From: Watersipora subatra
Lineage: Eukaryota; Bryozoa; Gymnolaemata; Cheilostomatida; Watersiporidae
Assembly (NCBI RefSeq): GCF_963576615.1
Contig: NC_088708.1
Span: 30,573,191 to 30,637,190, forward strand
Direction of reading: 5' to 3'
Length of the DNA: 64,000 nucleotides
In this document: positions 26,101 through 38,100 of the stretch, in pieces
Layout of the letters: the number at the start of each line of letters is the position of its first letter
Numbering within the stretch: the stretch's first letter is position 1
Translations under genes and position numbers: made by a program
The notes under the pieces: generated by a model
The model's database searches: none
What the model saw: only the letters and a program-made list of their open reading frames with translations
What the model was told of the DNA's origin: nothing

Positions 26101-29100
26101 ATGTTTCGAGGAACTATGAATGTTTGAAACTGGAAATTACTTACACAGTGCAATATCTCCTGGGAGTTTGCATGTTGAAAGATTTGCATGTTAAACTGGT
26201 CATAAGTAGAGTCTTTACTAGCTGTATAAATCTTTGTGCTAAACATCAGCTGGGATGACTTTGGATGTTCACTTGAGTATTGATCAACAATTAGAGCAGC
26301 TTTTAGCAATGGCAAAGTGTAGCAGCGAAACAACTGCTTGTTTGACGGGTTGATGCTAATAAAGTGGAAGTTTTGTTCATGAGTTTTGTAATGAGTTGCA
26401 AAAATCTGTTCAAACTCTTCTTGCAAAATTGCCAATGTTACCCCTTTGAAGGACATGTAAAAGTTTGTTTTGTCAGTGAATGTGAGCATGTAGGATATAT
26501 TCAGGGTAAGGTAAGGGTTCATAGTTCACATCTAACCAAAGTGTCAGCTCTGTCTACATATCTTCAGTAGTTACCTTATTGAATCTCGATCGTTCATTAG
26601 GATTGCTGGCATGGGTGCTGGGAGGTGCAATTATACAATTGAGTGATTTTATGCTATTTCCGTGTTAAAACTATTGATATGCATGAGTCTGCTAAAGGTC
26701 TGGCTACACACATCGACAAAATGCATCGTCGACATTTGGTGTAGGTACTTGTTGTTGCTGCTCACACTGACGCTACTAAACGATGATGCGTAGTGTTGAA
26801 AATAGACTGATGGATGAGAATTGGCCTCAGGTGTGTTAAGACCATCATCAGTATCGTTAAGTATCAGAATATTTGTATTGTAATCAGATTTGTATTGTAA
26901 TTGGATCAGCGACGATTTGTGATAGCAATAGCATTTGTGCAGCTATATTTCGCTTAAAGGAAAAAAGCTGCACATCAAGAATGCAAACAAGCAAGTACAA
27001 AAATATTTTTTCAAGTTCGTTACATAAATTGAAGCGAGAAAAAGGATTTTAGCCTACTTGACTACTAAGAAAATTTTCGTCGATGTTTTATAAATAGTTT
27101 GAATTTCTGCTAGTGAGTTCTACATATACTCACTTTCTGAGTTACGACCCAGATCCGTTCTGACCAACCGGTGTTAAGCTGATACAGTCATAACATTGGC
27201 CGTATACATTCAAGGTGTATACTCAAGGGTATAAAATGCAGAGCGTGAATCCAGCTCTAATAGTTCCTTTGTGGCCCCATGAGAACATTCTCAGACCAAT
27301 ATATCTAATATATATATCTAATGCTCTTTCATTCTTATAATAAATGAATAGTAATAAAATAATAAGGTAACGAAAAAATATATTACACTGATTCTTATTG
27401 GAAACCGAAAATATAACTTACCACAAATATCCAAAAAGGTAAAAATATAAAGTATACATAGAAAAAAGAATTTGAAATTCACGTTTTTATTGCACATCAT
27501 CTATCCATTCTTTATGCGTACAGATGAGGAAAAGGTCGGGCAGTAGGTCTGGCTTAGCCAGTCTTGACAAACTGTTGTTTTTGCGAAGTTGTCCCCCGTC
27601 GAGCGGGCGAGCAACACAACAGTTTGTCACAAGACGTACTGCACCTGATGCATCAGCTGCACTTATAGGGAGTTGTTCTCTTCCGTCTATGCGGCTTGGT
27701 TGCGATGTTATGTCGGTCGCTCCATTGGTAATCATAATGGATTTCGCGCACAAATTTATGTAGAAAAAAATAGGATTACAACGTTTAACCAAAGACTGTT
27801 GGTTGTTTACAACTCTGTTGTAAACTTTAGTAGAACTTAGGAATAAAATAAATTGAAAATAAAATCCATAAGAACAAATAAAACTGACTGATGCAAAAAT
27901 AGAAATTAAACTGACTGAGCGCACAAATAATGACATGTTTAGTCGCTGTTGTTGCCTAAGTTCTCAAGTTCTACTAAAGTTTACCGCAGAAACTGGTCGC
28001 TGGTTAAACGTAATGGCATCCTCTAATCAGTCTCATGCCAGTGTATTAGGAAGCTATAAATAGAATAAATAATTAAGAGCTCATGTGGTATAACAAAATA
28101 TGTCAGAATGTAGTGGTGAGCCTGTTTCATTGGGTTTCATTACTATGACGTATATTTTAATAGATATACTATAAACCCTCCTGCTTCACAGCGTCAACTA
28201 TTATAGCTTCATTGTATCATTGTTTTCAAAAATCCCAGCTATTTGAGTTTTTTCTTTTTTATTTGATAATGATAACTGGTGTTTAAACAAGTTTGTTTCT
28301 TGTTTTTAAATAAAGAAATTGAAGAGGCACTACGGTATACCTTATTGCCACTGAGCGACTTCAGGGCATTTTCTTTGCCGGCGGTTGCCTTCATTTGGAT
28401 ACATTTATAACAATACACTGTCAGTCTTGCTCATCTCAAAGGCATGAAATGTGGAGTGTACAGTCTATTGATATGATAGCCTCCTAGCAACGAGCTGATT
28501 GATGTGAGCCATAAAAATAAAATCTATTCTAAAAATAGCTTGAGACCACTGTTTAACTATTGCATAGAGTTTGCTCATCTCTCCTCCTTCATCTACAGAG
28601 AATCACCAATAGCTGCTCACCGTCATTTCGTTATCCTAGCGATGATTGGCTCAAGAATATTTAGCATTGACTGCATATTTCATTCTTTCCACAGTTCTAG
28701 TAAATCTCTTACAGATTTTAGCATCGTATATATGGTGTACTATACTAGTTGTACCCATGTACAAGGGCGTGTACATGGATGTGTATATGTACATATACTT
28801 GCATGTATGGTAATTGCGAAAGTTTTCAACACAATTTAAGTATATTGAAGTGTTAAAATTATGGCTAAGACTACAAAAAATCTCGTTTTTTGGTGTAGAT
28901 TTGCCATTTCACTAGTGGGTCCAGAACGTATGTAAGCTGGGCTAAGTAGGAGGGATTACTGTGTGGCTGAAAATCACAAAAAGCTGAAGTGTTCCGATAC
29001 TTGCACCACACCAATCACATCATCTGATGCTCGCACCACACCAATAACATCATTTGATGCTCGCATCACACCAATCACATCATTTGGGATTATTACAGGT

Positions 29101-32100
29101 CATCTTACGCAGAGGCCCAGGCTGCTCCCATTACAGGAAAAAAGTCCTCTTTCAGTGCTGGACCTCAATGTCCTCGGTGTGAGAGGACTGTTTATTTTGC
29201 TGAAGAGGTCATCGCTGTTGGACAGAAGTGGCATAGAACTTGTTTAAAATGCAGTAAGTTATGAGAAGGTCAAGTTACTAACAGGTTAGAGAGCTGGCTG
29301 GCACCAAGTATCAAATATTCCTTGTTATACAGTATTATCAACATACCTTTGTTACTCATTCTTTATAAGTGCTCTGGCCTTATATTTGATACGAGCGTGG
29401 GCAGTCCCTTTCAGTTCATTCCTAGTATTTAGTGAATCACATGCTTCCACACTCTACAATCAAAATAATACTATTTATAGAGTCGATACACTACTAAGTG
29501 ACAGCCCGCTTGACCCAACTTTTTATTATATATCGTTCAAGCAGAATAATACATTAAATTTTTTTCGATTTGAAGTTTGACTGTTCAAAGATCTAATAAC
29601 TGTTGAAAATTTAGTACCGTAGGTCCAGCTAAAAACCTTGTGGAAGGTTTGCTAGCGGTCATATTTTATGTAATTTTGTTGCTATGGCTACTTGAGAAGA
29701 GACGTGACACTTACTATCCCTAGTGATATTTTAACACGAGTATACGTGTCACCATGTCTTTATATAGCCAACACTAGTCACACTCATATACAATTAGTGT
29801 ATGTATTCGTCACTTTCATTAATATCAAGTGTTACCAGAAAATTTCCTCTGTTTACTTCTCAGATATTTGGGATAGCATGACTACTTTATTATCATTTAT
29901 ATATTTAAATTATGGAAGGATTTGCGTACATTTTACAGGGTTTTGTGGTTGATTTGTGCATTTGGTAACCGTGACAACATGTCTTGGCTACACTAAACAG
30001 AGACTGATAATGTAGCTATAGCAGGTCTATTGAGACCAGTGTCAGCGGTTAAATGTTACTAACTAGTATTATAGTAGGCCTACAACTATTGAATGTTCTA
30101 ACAATCCCAAGGTTTCTAAGTTGCCTTCTCACGGTGAAAAGTAAGGTATTTCCTTCACTCTGCGCCTCAGTTAGTATGCAAGCCCACTATTTTGTGACTA
30201 CTACACTCTGACAAGGAAGGGTTAGTCATATTCTCTATTATCGATACAAAGCACCACTGAGAGATCCACCGCTACTCAGCAAGTAGGCTACCATTTGCTG
30301 ATGACAAATTATAATTTGAAATTGTTTCGAGGTAGTGATAGAGATATGCAGCAGAACTTCCTCTAACCTAGACTAGGTGAAATTTAAACCATCTTAATTT
30401 ATATATTTATAATTTGTTTGCTTATAGTTTTTAATTTTCACAAATATTTTTTCCTTCACTTAAAAAACTGCACTATTTTGAACACGTCGAATGTTGCATG
30501 TTAAAAATCACTTCTGGTATAGAGTATAATAATTAGACAAATTTTGTGTGTTTGTTTAAAATTTTTGTCTCTGTCATCAATTATATCGATGAATAAATGG
30601 TGTCAGCTAGGATCAGAAACCACCACGCACTAGGTCTCTGATAAACAATTATAGTTTTAAATAGTATGGGTGCATCTCATATCACTCTGTTTATATAAAG
30701 ACAAGAGAATCATGCATCATTCTTGTTAACTTTATTGATAAAAAGGAATGACTGTCTTTTGTTTTAGTTTAAATTTAACTCGTTGCTCTGTTCCCATTAT
30801 CAATATGCATAAAATCACAGGCTTATCAGCGCAGTAACCATAACAGACCTACATATACAGACTTGAATGTTTACAAACATATCTATGAACATATACATAA
30901 TATTTAGTCATACCAGATGTCGTAAGCCAATCTAACCATACAAAGACTTGTAAGCCTGATTCAAGTTGTATGCTTTTCAAATACCGGTTAAGTTGCGTTG
31001 TGCTCGCTGCCTTGCAAAAGTTCACATTCGTATTTACGGTACAGAGTTTTTTTTATGACTGCTTATTCCTAGCGCCTCTGGCAGCAGATACAGAGTGTCA
31101 TATATATTAATTTATTTCTATGAGTTGATCATTTAAGCATTTGCCAACACGGTAGGCGCTCCTACTACGTAAATAATCCGTTCCAGGAACATTTACTTTG
31201 TAGTGAATTTACGTTATAAGAACAGTGAAATACATGTAAATTGCCTAATCCTTTCCAAGATTTTTTCAAACTCACCCCTTCAAACATGCGCCCATTCATT
31301 TTACAGCAAGCTGCAGCAAGACCTTGGATTCTGGCTCATTGCAGGAAAACAATGGTAACCCTTACTGTAAGACCTGTTACGGTAAAGAATTTGGTCCAAA
31401 GGGCTATGGGTTTGCAGGAGGTTCAGCCGGGCTGTCGTCACACAGCTACGGAGACGGCGATGAGTCACCCAGGTAGATTTGACTGTTCCTGACGGTGTGG
31501 GGATGTTTGGTGTTGCAGCGTCAGACCTGCTGCAAGCTCTCATCTCGAGTGCACCGCTTTGCGCAGACTGTCGTGGAATTGATTGCTTTAGTTGGCTTTC
31601 CCTCCACCCGCAATTAAATAGTGTTACTGACTATTGGCTTGCTAGTTGCGATCCGATTAGATGTTTGTTAGACACGCTTGCTCTCTCTACCTTTGCTTCC
31701 GCTCGTTTTGTTTGGCTAGAGTTTGTTTACTAATTGTTATTGCTAACATGCTCGCTGTTATGACTGTTATGACTAAAGGCTAAGTTAATAATTGTGTTTG
31801 GATGTTAAATCTCTTTAATTTGGGTCATGTATACTTTAACTGTTTGTTGTACCCATATTCATTTCGGAGTTATCTTTCCTATATTGTGCGTTTTAGCTTT
31901 GTTGTAATTGGTATAGTGGCTGTATTGTCAACTTTGTGCTTTTCACATTTATTGTTTTATTATGTGTTCTTTAGCTTTTATTTCCTTTGAGCCAGGTGGT
32001 GCTTTTTAGCACATTCAGTGTTCTTATTTCATCTCTGTTGTTTTTAACATTGTGTGTTTATTTTCTGTCATAGGATATGTTTTATATTTGATAATAATAA

Positions 32101-35100
32101 ATGTACAATTTGGGTGTTGGAAATATTCACTTGGGTGTGCGTGTGACTATACACACTGTTTGGGTGAAATCCCTGTTTACCCTACTTTATCTGAAATTTA
32201 AACTGTTCACTCACCAGTAGTGCATTTCTTCCTCTCTCTCTTACTTTCGCTAGAATGTAGAAGAAAACCTGCACTACTACCTTGCATGAATTTTGTACGC
32301 TATGTATTGCATGTCAAGCGACTTGAATTTGACATCACTGTTGTGGATGTTACGCTTGCCAAGTTCACTTAGAAATAAAGCATGCTGGTTTTATCTCTGC
32401 AATTCTAGCCATTCAGTTCGCAGGACGTTGACGGCTTTAAATGCAGTGAAGTAGCAGATCCTATGATGATTATTACATAGCTCGTTGTGTTGAGATGCTG
32501 CCGACTCTTCAGGCGTTATTAGTTACTTATAACACCGGAGTCACCGATACTACTTCAGTTCTCAGCACACTTGGTGCAGTCGGTCACTCCTTGATCACTC
32601 CTTGAATCTATATATAATTTTTTAGTAGTAGCTGAAACATATTGTCCTCTGTAATTATCACAGTATGCATGCGATTTAGGAATAGCTACGCTGCAGCCCA
32701 AGGAGCGAGTGTAAGAGGGGAAGAGTCATCTGTGGCTGTAGGACCTAAGTGTTCTAGGTGTAGAAAGACAGTCTACTTTGCTGAAGAAGTGGTGGCTTGT
32801 CGCAGAAAATGGCACAAGCTATGCCTCAAATGTGGTGAGGACCTCTATTGTTGCTCTCCCTTGTAATACAAAAGGAAACAATTCCAAAATTTCTCAAACT
32901 TGGTCATTCTGGTGTCATATACCATAACTTCACCGCCTTTTTCATTGCATTATTTTGTTTGACTCGTAAAAGCTTGTTGGTCAGAGGCACAGTCTATATG
33001 TAACTCACATGATTTTTGTTTTAATATTGGTTTTAATAAATCTTTTGTGGTGGTATCGTACAAATAATTTTGATTAGTTATCTTTTCCTTGTTCAGTAAT
33101 TTATTAGTAGTTAAAAAGTTTCATGCAATATGAGCTCTTTAGTTTAAGCTGTGGTCATTATAAATTTTTATGAAAACCAATTTTTGTGTAAAATCAATTA
33201 AAAATGTTTTTATGTAAACACCAAAATATTTTTACCGTTAAACTAGATTTTACCCACAAAGGCTAAATGTTTTATTTAGTCCCTGCCCCTCTGACAGTCC
33301 GATTGTCACTTGTTTTAAGTACCTGTTAGCGAGTGACAAAATTTCTTATGACATCTCTAATATCATGCACGTTGTATTTCAGAGGTCAAATCTTCTCAGT
33401 CTGTTAGCAATAACTTATCAGGAATAGCTATCCCAATTCTACAAACTATAAACATCATGTATTAGATTGATGTCGCAACTCCCTGACTGCTTCTACAGCT
33501 TGTTGATCTACTGCCCTATTGCAGAGGAGTGTAGCAAGCTGCTTGGCATCGGAAGTTTTCAGGAGCATGATGACCTGCCCTATTGTAAGACGTGTTACGG
33601 TAAACTGTTTGGACCCAGAGGTTATGGCTTTGCCGGTGGTTCAGCAGGTCTCTCCTCAAATAGGGAGGACGGAGAAAATGGTGACGTGCAGATGAGGCAC
33701 AGGTTTGTTTGATTTATAGATCATCTGGTTTCTTAACTTCTCATCTTGTGAATTTCATAACATTTTGTAGAGCATCGTGGGAAATTGATTATTGCTTGTT
33801 TTAAGAAAACTGTTAAATAATATACGCATTCTCCTATGCATCTTCAAACATTAAAGAAAACATCTGGCATAGATCAGCCATTTGCTCAACTATCCAAATT
33901 AACAAAAGCAGTGGATTTATTTTTAAACTTGAGAGGTTGTATAGTTTTGATTGCCAAGTTAGATTTGTAACTGTTGCTGTGGCTGACGCCAACTAACCTT
34001 GTAATTTGGAGTTGTTTTCTACACAATGTGCTTACAATTGCTTAAATTAAATCAGTTTGTAGTTTATCACAACTGATGCCTGATAAAAAAGGTTAATAAT
34101 TTTTTAATTTGGTTTGACCTATTTGGTTTGCTGTAGTTTAAGCAGAAACACTCAATGATATTGGCAAAAGCAGGTGCTAGTGTGGCTAAACATTTATACC
34201 AACTGTATTTTTACCTACTGTATGTGAAGTATAATGGTAGTATAGTATGCTATAGTATTAATAGTGAGTATAAATTATTTTTATTACAAAAGGTTTCCAT
34301 TACAGAAGGGTGTACTTGGTGATACCCTATAACAAACCCTGTATCAATCCTTTTTAGTGGGTATTAATAGGCCTTACTTAGCATAGTTACACAGTCTCTG
34401 CTTCCGGAATGTTCTTAGTCGAAGCTTTGCATATTGCCTTGGAGAAATACAAGAATCAGAGTTTTATAAGTGTATGATAACTCCTTCAAGAGATGGAAAT
34501 TGAGTGATGTCTGATGTCATTTATCTTCCAATGGCTTGCTAATTTTTAATGCCATTTTATCTGTTCCGAGGAAGCAGTCGCGGTGTAGCGGGTTAGCGCT
34601 CCGCACTGCCAAACTGAGCGTCAGTGGTTTGAGCCCCGTTATGAGAAGTCAGGATTGAATTGGTCCTACGCTAAGGGAAACAACCCTGACAGGAAATCTG
34701 AGGCAGGCAATGGAAAATCACCTCAGTACTCTCTCAAGAAATTGGAGATGATCATGACACGAGGAACCTGCATACGGTAGAAGACTTAACTAAACTATCT
34801 GTTCTTCCTAATGAAGTTCAGTAGTTTGTGAAATTGACAAGGTCACCACTTACATGTAGTTTGATCTCTCAACGATTTCTCAAATATGTAGAATGCTCTC
34901 CCAGGTATTTTCTCATGCAGCTTTTAAAAAAGCCGTCATATTGACATAAAATTGTATACGGTACTCACATTTCCATCACATTTCCATCGTACATAATAAG
35001 TTAATCCTTTTGCTAGTGTCTCAGTAAACGCTTAAAGCATAACGAGCTATATATAACAGTTATATATAACAGTTATATATAACTGTTATATATAACAGTT

Positions 35101-38100
35101 ATATATAACTGTTATATATAACAGTTATATATAACAGTTATATATAACAGTTATATATAACAGTTATATATAACTGTTATATATAACAGTTATATATAAC
35201 AGTTATATATAACTGTTATATATAACAGTTATATGCCAGTTTTGGTTTAAGATTTTGCCAGGTTCCGATTTTGTTCTCAGAATAAAGATCGGTCCACTAA
35301 CTTTCAAAGTCATTTTTGTTTATAAAGGCCTTTTTACAGCAATTCAATATCGGTGTCGCAATCGACACAACAAGCCCTGCCCATAAATATGTAACGTAAC
35401 CTAGCTTTTTAGGGACGTAAGTTGAGGATGTTTAATCCGATCTAGAATTATAGAGCTGGGTGTCTTAAAACCCATTATTCTCTAAATTCAGCCTTCAAAA
35501 GAGTCTCGGTCTTTTCTGAAAGGTAGATAAGCTATTTAACATTGCTTGTAGCTTGTTACAGGATGTTTAATAGACTGAACGCCGAGAAAAAGGAGCTCAA
35601 AAAATCGCGATAACAACGCTAGCTTGTGATAAAATCCTTTCAGAAAAGACAGATTATTTTGAAGGCTGAATTTAGAGAATAATGGGTTTAAAGACGCCCA
35701 TCTCTAAAATTCTAGATCGGACTAAACATCCCCAACTTCCGTTCCTCAAAAGCTAGGTTACGTCACATATTTATGGGCGGGGCTTGTTGTGTCGATTGCG
35801 ACACCGATATTGAATCGCTGTAAAAAAGCTTTCAAAAACACAAATGACTTTGAAAGTTAGTCGACCAATCTTTATTTAGAGTACAAAACGGAATCGGCGT
35901 GTCTGATTTACCTATGAACAAACAATGAGCGCTGTTCGTGGCAGTTATGGCTTAAAGAACGGATTTGAATTCTCACAATGCAATTGTGATTTTCAACTGC
36001 TGTCCGTGGTTTTGTGCTGCTTCAAAACTGCCACACAAGTTCAAATATTACTCATGTGCACCTCCATTTGTGTTGAGGGAGAGAGCAAGAGTAATTAGAA
36101 ACTCATCAAGTTTGCAATGAAATCATCACGCCTGTTTTGCATTTTGACAGGAATTCTTATGCTGAGGCGCAGGTACCAAGGCGCACGTCTAATTACAGTG
36201 GCTCTCCTGAGTGCCCCCGTTGTGAGCAGCCCGTTTACTTCGCTGAAGAGGTTATTGCCATTGGCATGAAGTGGCATAAGGCATGCCTTAAATGCAGTGA
36301 GTTGCACGAAGTAATTATAAGTTGGCTCTGGAGTATCAGGGTCTAGAAAGTAGCATATTAAGAAAGGATTGAAGGCTATGCAGGGTGATGTTTTTATTGT
36401 GTTACTTTCGGGTTTCCTATGTGTACGTTTAGGAGATTCTTATGGGTTGGGATTTTTGTCGCCAACTCATGTAATTGTAGAGGAATAACTGTAGTTATGT
36501 TTAGATAGGTGCTAAACCGTGACATGTTCGGATAGGTACTAAACTGTGACATTTTTAGATAGGTGCTAAACCGTGACATGTTCAGATAAGTACTAAACCG
36601 TGACATGTTTAGATAGGTACTAAACAGTGACATGTTCAGATAGGTGCTAAACTGTGACATGTTTAGATAGGTGCTAAGCAGTGACATGTTCAGATAGGTG
36701 CTAAACTGTGACATATTTAGATAGGTGCTAAACAGTGACGTTCAGATAGGTGCTAAACCGTGACATGTTCAGATAAGTACTAAACCGTGACATGTTTAGA
36801 TAGGTACTAAACAGTGACATGTTCAGATAGGTGCTAAACTGTGACGTGTTTAGATAGGTGCTAAGCAGTGACATGTTCAGATAGGTGCTAAACTGTGACA
36901 TGTTTAGATAGGTGCTAAACAGTGACGTTCAGATAGTTGCTAAACCGTGACATGTTCAGATAAGTACTAAACCGTGACATGTTCAGATAAGTACTAAACC
37001 GTGACATGTTTAGATAGGTACTAAACCATGACATGTTTCGATAGGTACTAAACCGGGACATGTTTAGATCGGTGCTAAACCATGATATGTTCAGATAGGT
37101 GCTAAACCGTAACATGTTCAGATAGTTACTAAACCGTGACATGTTTATCAAATTCAAATCCACATCATCTGCGCTATGAAAACATAGTGATTGACACAGC
37201 AGGTATGAAAACATCTCCTGCAGCAAACTTATGCGGTTAATATGAACATTGAGATTGACAGACTCTTCCCATGTTCATTACATAGAGTGATGACGGTGAA
37301 TATTGGTTATTGTTGAATGTGACATATATGGGATAATTTCGAGTTTGTGGGTATGGATAGGCCTTTGGTGATTATCCATTACATTAATCCAGTCATTGAC
37401 GGTCTTTTGCCCATGCACAAGGGAGATGAAAGAAATCTCCATCGGGGTTTCAAACACACCCTTAGACTCAGTTATTGCTTTGTGGAGCTCACACTATTCT
37501 TACCATTAGCATATCTAGTGTATTAGTTTTATTTTAATACTGTTATTAGCTTTCGAATATTTCAGTGTCTGGTAAGTCTGTTGTTTTGATAAACTTATCC
37601 TCACACAATGACAAATACATCATTGAATATGATATGAACATCAAACCTAATTGGCCCACTTACATGTATCTCCAGTGCAGGTATCATTAAAACAACCAAA
37701 TAACCATCATAAAACAACAGGAGGATACAGCGTAGCCACCCAGACTGAATATCATAGCCTCAGTTCGAGCATTGTTACATGTTAACATAGCCCCGTGTTG
37801 CCAAGCATATAGCTTGTGGTTTCACAGGTTTACATAAGGCTAAGATACTGGTACATTCAACAATATTCTTGTGTGATGATCAAGTTAGAATAGCGGTAAC
37901 TATGGTGACTTTGCTTACGTAGCAGATTGTAGCCTGAGAGGCGACCATTTGTCTTTGATGGCCTCTACATGCAAGTCAGTGCAGTTGTCAGGTGTATAGA
38001 TCTGAGTGCAATTGTTACTATAGAGATCTGCTTCTGTCATGCATCCCAAGGCTTTTACATATAACGGCAACCACGTGACCTTTTATCAAGTATTGCATCA

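Noticed and set aside
28963-29247. 94-codon frame running through exon 5 of the five-LIM gene
   Set aside because: It is in another frame from the LIM coding frame, and its first half is a 30-bp tandem repeat.
36394-37226. Two minus-strand frames with a nine-residue NMSRFSTYL repeat
   Set aside because: The frame follows from a 27-bp minisatellite period; there are no flanking domains, and the frame changes where units lose 2 bp.
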